DNA of 64,000 bases from Neocallimastix lanati (nom. inval.) (GCA_016946835.1 JACVTC010000047.1:516001-580000), one strand, 5' to 3'. Positions 1 through 23,100 are shown, numbered from the stretch's first letter. Numbers and translations are program-made. Notes: generated from the sequence alone by a model not told the origin.

Positions 1-1440
<1,440 letters not shown>

Positions 1441-1691
1441 ATTATAATACTAATAAAAAAAATTTTTTTTTTTTAATTTATAATATATGAAGTTTATAGA
1501 ATATTCATCTAAACGAGCCAAAGTGAAATAAATAATTTTAATATATTCATACAAAACACTTATTATTATCATTATACCATAAACTTAAAATAATAATAAA
1601 ATTTTTTTCAAATATTAAAAGTTTTAATATAAAATTTTAATGGATAATCCAAAATTGGGTGTAGATTTATTTATTAATTTATTTATTTTTA

Positions 1692-1776
<85 letters not shown>

Positions 1777-2693
1777 TAAATATAATAATTTTTATCATAA
1801 TATTAAAAATTAATATAAATATTAATTTAGTAGTATAATATTTGTTATATTAATTTTTCAATAAAAATATTATTTAGATATATATTTACAAAACTTATAT
1901 AAAATACTTTAAAGAAAAAATCAAGGAACTTTTGTTAATAAAATAAATTATATAAATAAACTATAAAAAATATAAATAAAATAAAATAAATTATTTTTGA
2001 ATAATATCAATATTATGATTTTACTTTTTAAAGAAATTAAAAAGTTAAAAAAATATTACATTAAAATTACGAGTATTTTAATAATGTATCTTTAAAAATT
2101 AAAGATTGAATTGAACATAAAGTGTTGGAATAATAAAATATAAAATATAATATAATAATAAAAATTATATTTTAATTTTTATTAATGATTCATATTAAAT
2201 TATTTCATTATAATGATTTAAGAATTAATTTTTACAAAATCATCAATTATCCAATAAATTTTAAATTTATTTTTAAAAATAATAAAAGATAATTATTAAA
2301 AAGTAGTAATATAGATATAAATTTTAAAAATTTTAAACAAAAAATAAAATTTTTTTATGAATATTAATATATTTAAAAATATTTATCTATTATATTTTTA
2401 AAAATATTATCGATAGTAAAATTATACATTATTTTTGTTACAAATAAAGAAAACTCTCTATTTTCTTTTTTACTTATTTTTTAATATTATATTGCTTTTT
2501 GTTTTATATTTATTTTTATACACGATTTATACTATAAAAATAAAAATTGAAAAAAAAAAAAAAATAATACTAAAACATCTTTTATACATAGAACTAAGGT
2601 CAATTATAGAAATTGTAATTTCTATTTAGAAATTCAATTTTATTTCTCAAATTATATTTACTATAATTAATACTTTTTTTTTCTTTAAAGAAA
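1441..2693. other. intergenic AT-rich spacer
   Basis: Between the RecQ stop and the nucleoporin start. It holds a TTA microsatellite (about 1692-1746) running into a poly-T tract, and otherwise random-looking AT sequence. The small open frame at 2435-2629 has no recognisable content and starts inside AT noise. I see no gene here. Confidence 0.6.
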
Positions 2694-10154
<7,461 letters not shown>

Positions 10155-10371
10155 CTTTTAAAAAAAATTACTGAATTTTTAAATTAATATTTCATTAATC
10201 TTATTAAATAGTTTTATAATATTAAATTTATATATTTTTGGAAATATTTCATTTCAAAATGGCACATTTCACAATGTAGCGTTTTTATCTTGTAATTTAA
10301 AGCCATAATTTTTTAATACAATATAAATAAATAAATAATAAATGATAATTTAAATTATATAAAAGAAATAA

Positions 10372-10445
10372 AATAAAATAAAATAAAATAAAATAAAATA
10401 AAATAAAATAAAATAAAATAAAATAAAAAAAAAAAAAAAAAAAAA
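10372..10445. repeat. AAAAT pentanucleotide repeat and poly-A
   Basis: Pure AAAAT/AAATA repeat followed by about 20 A, 220 bp after the nucleoporin stop. It is the same motif class as the large TTTTA satellites elsewhere in the window. Confidence 0.85.
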
Positions 10446-10550
10446 TTGAATCAAATTATAAACACTTTACATTATATTAAAAAAACTGAATAATAAATAT
10501 TGTTTTATTCAAAATAAATAATTAAATAATTAAGTAAATAATATTACTTT

Positions 10551-10722
10551 ATATCATTGCCTTCAAGTAGCTTGCTTTAAGTAATATAGAGCTTTATCTA
10601 ATATCCAATATTTTCCAATATTATAATTTTTATCACCTTCTAGTATATTCACCTATATTTTTTCTTCTAATTTATCATTTAAATAAACTACTTTTATATT
10701 CATTTTTCTAAAGTACCTTTTA
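10551..10722 (-). pseudogene. Ty1/copia reverse transcriptase fragment, decayed
   Basis: Read on the minus strand, this stretch gives FRKMNIKVVYLNDKLEEKI, then after a TAG VNILEGDKNYNIGKYWILDK, then ALYYLKQAT, a TGA, RQ, a TGA, Y. This matches the copia RT core: the MDVKTAFLNG-like start, the IY.PEG segment, and the LKKALYGLKQAPRQW block. It holds at least three in-frame stops, including TGA at the W of the RQW motif. The catalytic YVDD segment is not present. It is a short dead fragment left in the nucleoporin 3' flank. Confidence 0.75.
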
Positions 10723-11049
10723 ATTTTTATTTAATAATAAAACTTGGTTTTTTTAATAAAACATTTTTAATAAATATTAATACTATATAAACTCTTGTTG
10801 CTTATAGTATTATAAATAAATAAATAAATAATAAAAAATAAAATAGAACTTTTATGTATCTATTATATAATATTTTGTTATGGATTTCTTATCAAGAATT
10901 CGAATAAATAACTTCATTAATCCATATATATAAATTATTATCATTGTTTTTTGACTTTTAAAGTTTTAATTTAATATTCAATTTGATAAAATTGTAGTGG
11001 ACCAAACTTCATAAAATAACTTATTTATTGTTTTTATCATTTTATAGTT

Positions 11050-11720
11050 GGTATTACATCTTCCAAATATTGTCCAATATTAAATAGTAATGCAAACACT
11101 GTTGGCGCAGACATGAATAATATAGAATCAAGTATTGATTCTGATAGTAAAAGAGTATATTATTAATATTAATAGCAATAGAAATAATATTGTTAATAAT
11201 AGTAACAGTATAGATAGTGAAAATAATAGTATTGATATTAATAATGTAGTGAATAAATCAATTGGTGAAAATCGTGTTAATAAGTGTGTAAATATATATG
11301 TGATGTGGTACCGATTATATAACTTCCTTCTTGGTGGAAACGATGCAAAAACTATTAATTTATATTATAAAAAGGAATGGGATATTTTGTTTAATAACCA
11401 AATCATTTCTGGTGATTATTCAAAAACGCCATTCTTGGTACGATCTGCAGCTCTCTTTGCAGAAATTATACCAAGGGCTAGTATTCGACAAGGATTGTCA
11501 TTTCGACAGTGTAAATGTAAACTAACCAAGCAGTGTCAACACTGAAAATTTAATAAGACAGACTAGCAGGGCCAATACCTCTGAAGGAGAAGATCATAAT
11601 TTCTTTAAGATAATCAATTCAAACCCTAATCCGGATTAATAATTCCTTTTAAACAGAAATCTTATAATCTGGAGTTGAGGTTCGTTGGACAAGACCTTTT
11701 TTCCAAATTTAATTATACAC
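11050..11720 (+). mobile_element. dispersed coding repeat, family A copy 1 (relic)
   Basis: Less AT-biased island with coding texture. Frame pieces are SKYCPILNSNANTVGADM, then an N/S-rich stretch, then MWYRLYNFLLGGNDAKTINL, NNQIISGDYSKTPFLVRSA, and, after a frameshift, SVNTENLIRQTSRANTSEGE leading to DHNFFKIINSNPNPD and a stop. The same pieces recur at 43725-44420 and, inverted, at 58600-59265. The stop after NPNP(D/E) is conserved in all three, so it may be the true end of the ancestral frame. I do not recognise the protein. A retroelement-associated ORF is possible because LINE relics lie nearby, but nothing in the sequence proves it. Confidence 0.7.
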
Positions 11721-11789
11721 TTTATTTTGAATATTCATGTAATTAATATATGAATAAATATATAAAGTCAAAATTCGCAATAATGCGGC

Positions 11790-11837
<48 letters not shown>

Positions 11838-12159
11838 TCAACAAGTTCCATGATAGTTGTATCTAAATTGCTTTTAATAATAGATTAGGTATCACAGTCT
11901 TGTTTAAGTTCATTTTCATCCATTTCTTCATAATTTATTCAATTTTTTTAATTTTTTTTATTTTTTATTGTTAAGAGTTATGAATTAATAATTTATAATT
12001 ATGTCAACTTTATTAATATATTTTATGATAATGACTTAATTTATTCTGAATAAAATGCTTTTATTAATACATTGTGGCTTGTATATTTTTTATAATACAA
12101 TATATTTCAATACATTTGAAGATTATTTTTTACATTTCTCATATATTTCATATGTTCTA

Positions 12160-13222
12160 AAATTTATTTATTTATTTATTTATTTATTTATATTTATTTA
12201 TTTTATTTTAATTTTCATTTTATTTTATTTTATTTTATTTATTTTATTTTATTTTATTCAATCTGTACTTTATACTTATATTCTACTATTTATTTTATTT
12301 TATTATATTATATTATATTTTATTTTATTTTATTTTATTTTATTTTATTCAATCTGTACTTTATACTTATATTCTACTATTTATTTTATTTTATTTTATT
12401 CAATCTGTACTTTATACTTATATTCTACTATTTATTTTATTTTATTTTATTCAATCTGTACTTTATATTTATATTCTACTATTTATTTTATTTTATTTTA
12501 TTCAATCTGTACTTTATACTTATATTCTACTATTTATTTTATTATATTATATTATATTATATTATATTATATTTTATTTTATTTTATTCAATCTGTACTT
12601 TATACTTATATTCTACTATTTATTTTATTTTATTATATTATATTATATTATATTTTATTTTATTTTATTTTATTCAATCTGTACTTTATACTTATATTCT
12701 ACTATTTATTTTATTTTATTATATTATATTATATTTTATTTATTTATTTTATTTTATTTTATTTTATTTTATTTTATTTTATTTTATTTTATTTTATTTT
12801 ATTTTATTTTATTTTATTTTATTTTATTTTATTTTATTTTATTTTATTTTATTTTATTTTATTTTATTTTATTTTATTTTATTTTATTTTATTTTATTTT
12901 ATTTTATTTTATTTTATTTTATTTTATTTTATTTTATTTTATTTTATTTTATTTTATTTTATTTTATTTTATTTTATTTTATTTTATTTTATTTTATTTT
13001 ATTTTATTTTATTTTATTTTATTTTATTTTATTTTATTTTATTTTATTTTATTTTATTTTATTTTATTTTATTTTATTTTATTTTATTTTATTTTATTTT
13101 ATTTTATTTTATTTTATTTATTTTATTTTATTTTATTTTATTTTATTTTATTTTATTTTATTTTATTTTATTTTATTTTATTTTATTTTATTTATTTATT
13201 TTATTTTATTTTATTTTATTTC
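12160..13222. repeat. TTTTA satellite with interspersed 40-nt unit
   Basis: Long TTTTA (ATTTT) pentanucleotide array. Its first 600 bp are broken by seven copies of a unit reading TTCAATCTGTACTTTATACT followed by TATATTCTACTATTTA (near 12258, 12348, 12391, 12451, 12501, 12588, 12674). From about 12760 on it is nearly pure TTTTA. The poly-ILFYF open frame across it is an artefact of a 15-nt period. The same unit occurs in the satellite at 51.7-52.8 kb. Confidence 0.92.
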
Positions 13223-13474
13223 AATTTCTTATAAAGTATAATACCGTTGTAATTTATAATAAATGTATATATTTAATATTATATCATTTGCTTTTTTATT
13301 CATATTATTAAAAAATATTTTTACATTATCATATTTATTATTAATTATTTTATTTTTATTTATATTATATGAAATATAATAAAATTAAATATTAATAATA
13401 TATTTATTACTTCTAATGGTTATTTGCATTATAATTGCTATTTCATTATCATTATTTATTTTATTATTAAATTA

Positions 13475-13505
<31 letters not shown>

Positions 13506-13581
13506 TTTGCAAAATTATGTACTTATAAGGAATATTTAATAATTGAATATATTATTTAATAAAATTATTTTACAATTTTTT

Positions 13582-14999
13582 TTAAGAAGTTGGTTCCTTT
13601 TCTACTATAACAGGAACTAACTCATTCGATAGATTAACTTGCTTTATTGTCCATGACTTTTCAAAATATTTTACAAAGGCATCTTGTGAAAGCATTGCTA
13701 CCATAAAATTATTTAATGATAATTTAGTATTTGACGTTAAAGAATTATCTTCAACTAATTGCTCAGCAATATTTTCATCTCTACTATTTCCTAATTTAAT
13801 AGCTAGATTATAAAAAGAACTAATAGCTTTCATAAAAGATTCTTCTTGAATAAATTCATCTTCTGGTTCAACTGTTAATACTTTAGTATCATTTTGAACA
13901 TTTTCTTCATTATTTTCAATATGATCCTCAAGAAGTGATATTGAAGAATTATTTCTTGTATCAATAGAAAAAATATGGAAAAGTGTTCCCATTAAATCAT
14001 TAATTTCATATTCATTTAAAAAACCATCACCATCTGTATCATGTAAATCAAATAAAAATTCTAATTTGGTATTAACTGATTTAAGCATTATAATTTCAAA
14101 TATTCTAATCATACCTGCTAAATCAATAGAACATGGTAAATACTTGCTTATATCTCTATCTTTAATAATAAAACCTTTTTTATTATTTTTAAAAGTTTCA
14201 TCATTTGTTTTAACATTTTTGAATGTTTGATAAAAGTAAATTCTATCTGAAAGTGGTGAACTATAGTCATCATGCAAACTTTTAATTGAAATATTACTTA
14301 GATCTTTATTTACATTATTTTTATCTTCCAATAAATTAATATTGTGTTTATCATATTCTTCTAAAGTATTATAACTCTTTGGAGTATATTCCTTTGATTT
14401 CCATGGAGATATTAAATTATAAATGATTCGGAAATTCTTTAAATCAATAGAAGTAGTTAATACTAAATCATCCAAATTTTTATATTGATTATTATATATA
14501 TCATTTGTTTCATTGATACTATCATTCATACCCCAACCACCTAATTTATAGAAATAATTACATTGATCATCATCATTACTAAACCATCCTTTAATATAAC
14601 TTGGATAAAAAATATTTTTCTTTATTTCATTATTTTCATAATACTCCAAATCTTGTAATTTATCATAGATAATTGAAATTGATTCTTCAGGTATACTAAC
14701 AGTTTCACCAATATTTCTTATTTGTGATCTTTTATTAGAAGCTTCCATATTATGAACTACTTGTAATCTATATTTCGATCTTAATCTTTCAATTAATTCA
14801 GTACTAACTGTATTTGAATAAGAATAAGCTATTTCCAATAAATGATTATATAATTCATTTCCAACAAGAGCTATAAATTAAAATATAAATATATAAATAA
14901 TAAAAGGAATATAAATGTAATAAACAAATATATATACAAGAAATATAAATATAATATAGAAATATATAATAAAAATATATAAATATAATAAAATAATAA

Positions 15000-15072
<73 letters not shown>

Positions 15073-18000
15073 GTAATAATAATAGTAATAATAATAATAT
15101 AAATTTTTATTAATAAATTTTTTTTAAAATATAATTTAATAAATAATAATAAATAAATAGTAGGTAATAATATACATACGTCTACTGAAATGTGTACTTC
15201 CAGCTTCATCTAATTGATCTTCATCATTTTCCTCTTCATAATAATCTTTTTCATCAACTTCTAATCTATGGAAGAAAGACTTAATAATATTTATGAATCG
15301 TTCATCATCTTTTCCTTCTTCTATTAATAATTTTTCATTTAATTTTAAAATAGCAAGACCTAGCCAAAAAATAAATTTTGGTCCATCTAAGAAAAATGAA
15401 TCTAAAATTCTAATACCTACACTAATTGATACTGAATTTAAAAATAAACATACAAACCATGGAACACTAATTGTTGACATATCCATATATAAATCATCCA
15501 TATGTTTATGTATTTCAGGTAAATATAATTCAACTAAATGTGTAAATACTGTTTGATCAATAACTGATCCGACAAGAGTTCTAGTATAATGATCTGGTAA
15601 AATTCTTTCAATCAAATTACCTTTTTGTTCGTTTAATAATTTTAAATGGATTAATATAAAAACATTAATAATTATTTTATTAAAGCAAAAAAAAAAAAAA
15701 AAAAAAGTAAAATAAAATAAAATAAAATAAAATAAAATAAAATAAAATAAAATAAAATAAAATAAAATAAAATAAAATAAAATAAAATAAAATAAAATAA
15801 AATAAAATAAAATAAAATAAAATAAAATAAAATAAAATAAAATAAAATAAAATAAAATAAAATAAAATAAAATAAAATAAAATAAATAAAATAAAATAAA
15901 ATAAAATAAAATAAAATAAAATAAAATAAAATTATATATATATATATATATATAATGATTATAATGATAATAATAATAATTAATTAGTTACATAATAACC
16001 AAAATGCATCATCTTCTTTTAAATAAAGAAGCAATGTTGCACCAATGATATTAAGAGCTTGTGCATAACCAATAGATTGATTTCTCCAAGAATATGCTGT
16101 TAAGATTCTTCTTAACGCATTAATTCCTTCTTTAGTTTGATAAGCTGGATGCTCCGGCAAACTCCTTTATATTTTTTATAATAATTAATATTTATTATTA
16201 AATAAATATTTTAAAATAAAATAATAATATTTAAAAAATAATAAATGGATATATACTAATTTTATATTACATATAATATTAAATTTTATTACCTTCTAAC
16301 ATCCTTTTCAATTTCTAAAGCATATATAGATTTTTCACCAATATGATCTTTTAATAAACTAATATAATAATTTTTATCCGGTTTCATATACCATGAACCT
16401 GAAGTTATCATCCTATTATTATTTTAATGAAAATTTTTATAAATGTTAATTTTTATTAAATAATTTATTTTAATTTATACTTATTTAATTGATTTTAATT
16501 TTTATATTAATTTATATTAAAATAAATTTATTTATTAGAAAAAAAAATTACCAAATATCTCCTCTATAAATATCAGGAATACCATTACATTTAAGAAGTA
16601 ATTTTCTCATAAAATGAATATCTCTAATCATTGACATATCATTTCCATTAATTTTTAAATATTCTTTCCATAATTGTTCCGCATTAATTTTTTCCTTTTG
16701 TCGAAAATCGTTTTTAATAATTCTTAATTTTTCTTTTTCATCTTCAATATCAATATTAACTGATGGCGATACTATTTTATTTTCACTTCTTTATGTTTGT
16801 TATTGATAATTTTTAATAATAAATAAGCAAATAAGCAAATAAGCAAATATATATTAAAAATATATAAATAATAATAAAGCAATTTACATATTGAAATAAA
16901 TAAATATAAATATATATATAAATAATAAATAAATATATTATGCAAATAATATAACAAAGTAATTTAAACAAATTATATATAAATATATTTATATAAATAT
17001 ATATTACCCTACTGTACTAGCAATGGCTGCTGTTCTATAAGTACCATCATCTTCATATATAAATTTTAATCCTACAGGTGCCATGGATGAGCTTATTGTA
17101 TCACTTCCTTTAACTTCTTGATCTTTCATAGAATTTTCTTCATTATTAATTAATAAATTGTAATTATTTAATAAACTAGTTAAGGACTGCATCCTTGATG
17201 GAGTACTTTCATTAACTTCGCTACCAGTATCGACACTTGAAGTATCTTTAATAAAATGTCTATTTCTTTCAATTTCTCTGAAAGTTTCACCTACATTAGT
17301 ATTGTCAAATTCCCAATCCACGTTTTTCAATCGCTCCATTATAATATCATAAATTTCATCCTTAAGTTTAACATTTGCAAATGAAAACCAAAATTCATGC
17401 TTAGATCTATTAATAATTTGAAGATATCCTGAGTAAGCTATATTTAATATACCATTCGGAGAAATATTACGTGATAATTTTTTGGCTGAAGTAATTTGAT
17501 TGAAGGCTAATACAACAAGAACTGTAGGTTTAAAATTATCATTTTTTTTATCATTATTATTGAAACATAAATAATGTTTTGTTATAAATAAGGTTCCAGA
17601 AATAAAATCATTAATTTGTTTGTGATAAAATGTACATGAATTTAATAAATAGTTAATAGATTCTGTTGGTGGTAAATGGAATAAATTTAAAAACTCAATA
17701 TTTCTTTTATAATTATCTAAATCCGAAACAGTGGTCAATAAAGACTCTAAATGAATTGGATAACGATTTGGAATAACACTTCTTGCCATATTTTGATTTT
17801 TTCTTGCGTTTTCTTCTGTCATCATCATATTATTAGAATTACTATCGTTATTTATGTTGCCGAGTATGCCATCTAATTTCAATGAAGCATCACTCTCACT
17901 CATATTTTTTGATAAATCTTTATTGATACTACTATTATTAGTATTCTTATTACTATTACCATTATTATTGGTATTATTATATTTTGTTATTCCCAATTGA

Positions 18001-18192
18001 GCCATATATAAATCCAAATCACTTCTAATTTTTACTTTTTCATTAAGAACAGTTGTTGAGAATAACTCTGCACCCCTAACTAATTTTCTCATAGCAACAT
18101 CACATAACGCTGTTATAATTTGTATTACATTTCCTATATCTCGAATCATAGTAAATGTATATTTCTATATCATAATAAATTAGAATTACTAC

Positions 18193-18283
<91 letters not shown>

Positions 18284-19722
18284 GTAATAATAATAAATTA
18301 TCTATACATATATTTTATATATCTAAATAAATATTTTTTTTACCATTTCATTCATTGTAGTAATTTCAATACATTCTTCAGATAATAATTTTCTTCTAAT
18401 AGTTTTTTTATCAATAGAATAAATATCTTTATAAGCTATCAAAAGCATATTCCATTTTTCAGAATTATTTCTAATATTAGGTGATAATGTTATATAATTA
18501 TGAAAGCATAAATAATTTTTTGTTATATACATATGACCATTAACAAAACTATTGCAATCATCAGCAGATAATAAGCAAGAGTAAACTATTATTTCAACAT
18601 ACAATTATATGTATAAATTTAGTTATTTTTAAATATTATGCTATTATTTTAAAAAAATGAACAGTATTTATTATTATTTATTATTCTTACAATTTAATAA
18701 AACCTCATCTTTTAATTTTTTATCAAATATTTTTATTTTATTTTTCATTTCTTCTAATTGTTTTTTTTCCTGAGAAATTAATAAATTATCTTTAAAAAAA
18801 ATAAAATATATATTAAATAAATTATACACATTTTAATATTATTGTCGTTACAATATAATTATAATAAATATATTAAAGTACATACCTGTATTTTTAGAAA
18901 TTTCATTAAATTGATGTAATAAATAAAATTCAATTTCATTATCATTTTCTGAAACATCAATATTAATTATATTGTTGTTCAACTAATAATATATATTTAT
19001 TTATTATATGATATAGAATTTTATTTTAATAATTTAACTTTATTATAATCGTTTAATAGAAATTTTTATTATTTATTATTTATTGTTTATTATTATTAAT
19101 TTTTTTATTTATTAGTTATTATTATTTAATTATTTATTATTTATGATTTAATTATTTATTATTTATTATTCACTATTTATTATTTATTATTTATTATTTA
19201 TTATTTATTATTTATTATTTATTATTTATTATTTATTATTTACTATTTATTATTTATTACCCATTATTTATTATTTATTATCTATCATTTACCATTTATT
19301 ATTTATCATTTATGATATCACTTTTGTTATTATTTACAATTATTCTATATATTTCTATATATATATATATATTGAATTTATATTTAAATTTTTAACATAA
19401 TAAATATATAAATATCATTTACTTTATATAAAAAAGATTGTTCAATTTTGTTCCAGTCATCATGAATTTTTTCAAAAGTTTCATCTACGGCTACAATATA
19501 TTTTTCTTTTCCTTCTGAATGAAAATTTAATATAATTCTAAAGTCATAATAATAAATTGTTTTTTTTTCCTCATTTTTATCTTGTCGAATAGAACTAAAA
19601 ATATTTGATATAACATTTTTTGTAGGTTTATCTCTAGATTCCAAAGTCAAATATAAATTTGCTGCCTTTGGAATCCATTTTGAATTATCATTTAACAATT
19701 CAATATTAACGGGTTTTATAAA

Positions 19723-19725
<3 letters not shown>
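13582..19725 (-). CDS. Rab GTPase-activating protein, GRAM-GRAM-TBC-EF-hand (TBC1D9-like)
   Basis: Accelerates GTP hydrolysis on a Rab GTPase in membrane trafficking. Exons (transcription order): 19423-19725, 18886-18982, 18691-18789, 18344-18585, 17008-18164, 16552-16785, 16293-16412, 15992-16161, 15180-15620, 13582-14870; 4152 nt, 1383 residues. Residues 1-166 match the TBC1D9 N-terminus. The first GRAM is about 165-250 ([20 protein letters not shown]). The second is about 400-530 ([17 protein letters not shown]), after an N/S-rich insert. The TBC domain is about 700-905. It has the arginine-finger motif IxxDxxR as IEKDVRR (split by an intron), SLPEHPAYQ, and the glutamine finger YAQ in IGYAQALNI, so both catalytic residues are present. 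The C-terminal EF-hand loop [12 protein letters not shown] (about 1230) is canonical, suggesting calcium binding. Introns carry long microsatellites. Identity is firm; the substrate Rab cannot be told. Confidence 0.92.
15000..15075. repeat. TAA microsatellite in TBC-gene intron
   Basis: Uninterrupted TAA repeat inside the intron 14871-15179. Confidence 0.85.
15682..15957. repeat. poly-A / AAAAT / TA compound repeat in TBC-gene intron
   Basis: About 20 A, then more than 200 bp of AAAAT pentanucleotide, then a TA dinucleotide run. It fills most of the intron 15621-15991 between the exons coding the two halves of the TBC domain. Confidence 0.9.
18191..18296. repeat. AAT microsatellite in TBC-gene intron
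   Basis: Almost pure AAT repeat filling most of the 179-bp intron 18165-18343. Confidence 0.88.
19140..19320. repeat. TTATTTA heptanucleotide array in the first TBC-gene intron
   Basis: Degenerate tandem TATTTAT units, with drifted members such as ACCCATT and CTATCAT, inside the intron 18983-19422. The same heptamer forms a purer array in a PDI intron at 53.6-53.85 kb. Confidence 0.75.
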
Positions 19726-19757
<32 letters not shown>

Positions 19758-20068
19758 CACTTTACTAAATCTTCAGTATTAAAATTTAAATGATAACTTA
19801 TGTATATTAACTCTAATTTATAAAAAAAATAATATACAAATGATTTAATATTTTTTATAAAAATTATAATTTAATTAGTATGACATTATAAATAACAATA
19901 GTAATTTTTAAATTTTAAAACCTATTTATTTTAAAATATTATACTATTTATTATTAAAATAAAACTGTATTTTTTAATAAAAATATATAAATGAATAAAT
20001 TTTTATATTTATAAAATTTATAACAGATATATTAGTATTCAATTATTTTTAAAATTTAACAAAGTAAT

Positions 20069-20112
<44 letters not shown>

Positions 20113-23100
20113 TTATTATAAAAATTTTTATAAAAATAATATAGATATTTGTTTAATTTTATTTAATTTTGTTTTAGTTTTTTTATTAAAAAGTAAATTC
20201 TATTTGTAATATCTGTAATAAGTTTAATAAAATATTTTGTTGGTTTAATTTTTAATATATATTAATATAAAAATTAATTTAAATTTAAAATTTTAAATTA
20301 TAATAAAATAATTGAAACCGTAAAAAAAATACATTTCAAATCAAACCTTAAACAATTATATAACATTTGAAAAAAAAATTCGATTATATTATTTTTAATA
20401 CTTTTTTTTTTTCAAAGAATAAAATAAGAGCTTTTTTGTTTTTCTATTTTTTTTTCTATTTATATATAGTAGATATATATAAATGTTCTTTTTATAATTA
20501 ATTAAAATTAAATGAATGAAATAAATTAAGATATTATCAAAATTTTCTTAATATTAAATAAAAGAAGAATTTTAATTATATCCTTTAATATATTGTAAAT
20601 AAATTATTGTTGTAAATAAATTATTGTTCATTATATATAATAAATATTAAAAAAAGTTATAAAAAAAAGTTATATAAAAAAAATAAAATACTTTTAAAAA
20701 TTATTTATTATATGTATATATCTTTTTTTTTTTTTTTTTTTTTTTAAATTTATAAATTTATATTAGATATTAGTAAATAATTATTGTTTTTTTTAAAAAA
20801 AAATAATAATAATTTAAAAATTCGGTAAAATGGATAATTTTGAAAATATTAAATACATGGAAATTTATTAAAAAATAAATATTTTTCTTTTATTATTTTT
20901 CAATATCATATGTATTTATTGTTAGTATTTATTGTTAATATGTAATACTAATCTTTAATTTTATTAAATTTTTTAATTTTTTTGTATTTTTATATCCTTA
21001 TTATAGAAGTTTATATAAATATATTATAAAAAAATTTTAAATAATATATAAATTTTATACATTTACCTTTTTCTAAAACTTTCCCAAAAAATTAAAATCA
21101 AATGAGGTGCTTTTTACTACCCTTTAAATATATAATATTAAAACTAGCATATAGTTATAGCATTTTGTTATATTCTTTAATATCATTTTAAGTATTTTTA
21201 CTTAGAAAAGTTTAAAATTTAATACTTACACTAAAAAATTATATATATATAAATTTTATTTTTGAGTAAAAAAGGAAAAAAAATAATTTTTTTTTACGTT
21301 TCAAAAAATTTTTTTATATTATTCTTGATTACAACTATTTAAAAATTTTCCTTCATGAGTACAAGAATCAATATTACTATCATATCTTTTATTATTTAGT
21401 ACAATTAAAATATATTGTAGATGATTCTTACATTTAAAAATAAATGTTTAATAAGAATTTTCTTTTTACATTATAAAAATCTTTCTTGTATATTATATTT
21501 ATAATAAGTTGAATTCTTTGATATTAATATTATCATTTATTAATGAAAAATCATATTTGGAATTTTCATAATAATCGTGATTTAAATAAAACAATATATG
21601 CATACATAAATTAGTAAAAAAAAACTTGGATTAGTTAATTAGATATAATATTATTAAATAAACTAAAACCAAAACTGATATAAAAAAATTTTTTATAGGC
21701 AATATATTTTTTAATATATAAAATTTTTAAAAATGTTTATAATCCTTAAAATATAATTAAATTGAATATTTACTTAAATTATTTTGAATAATATAATTTG
21801 AAATTAACAATATATATAAATATGAATATTTCTTTTTTATATAATTCAATCGAGGTAATTCCCCATTTTAACATTATGTTCTAAATATAATTTCTTAAAA
21901 TCATAAAATAATAACTGTTTCTTTATATAATAATAAAAGAATTATATTCACTAATTAAATTAACAATTTACGAAATCATAAATAGCAGTAAAGATATAAT
22001 TTCTATATCCAATATAGTATTTAAAATAAATATTATTGGCAATATAACTTATAAATTTCAAAATTAAAATGTAATTTTATATATATTTTCACCAATATTT
22101 TCATTCAATATAATTAGATTTATTTAGTTATTTATTATATATATTTTTTAAAATTTATATATAGGATTTTTCTTTCAAATTTCTTTACATTTTAAATAAT
22201 ACTTAAGAATAAATTAATTATTAATGAATACTTTTATATATATATATATATAATTTCCAATTCATTTTTCATATATGTATTTATCTTATTCTATTATTAC
22301 AAATATAATAACATTTTTTAAGTACACAAACCAAAAAAAAAAAAAAAAAAAAAGGATTGTTCTGAATTTATATGCTACTTAAATTTTACATTCATATATA
22401 TACAATAATAATTATAATAATAATAATAATAATATTTGAAATAAATTAAAAATAAATTATTATCTTTAACCTCATATCACAATAAAATAATGAAAATAAT
22501 ATTTTTTTCATTCCTGCTTTTATTCATTGATAATTAATACTAAAATATTTTTATTTTATGCTTAAGGAAATTTCAATAACCACTTTTATTGTTATATATC
22601 TTAAACTTTTATATTGTATTGGCTGATGGAAGAGTACTATTGAATTAAGGAATTAAATAAAATTAGCAATGAAAATAAAGTAATTTAAATATACCAAGAA
22701 ATATTACAAATGTATAAATGTTATATCATTATTTTGTAATCTATATTATAAAATACATATTACAAAATAATATAATTATATTCTAACTTGATATTAATTA
22801 AAAATTTTAAGTATATGTATAATGATTTAATTTAATGATAAAAATTTCAAATAGATAATAATTTTTTATCTATATTAAATATTCTTTTACTTTATTTACT
22901 TATTTATTTATATTTATATTTATATTTATATTTTTTTTTTTTTTATTATATATTTTTAATAAAAAAATAGATACATATAAACAAAATATTATTATTAAAA
23001 AGATATATTGACTATAAAAAAAGGATTATTACAGTATTAACTCATTATTTATATATAATAGTATTATAAATAATAATAGTAAATAAAATATATCTATTTA

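Noticed and set aside
12055..13311. 418-codon plus-strand frame
   Set aside because: Poly-ILFYF translation of a TTTTA array; no start context, no varied sequence. The same reason applies to the three frames at 51711-52892.
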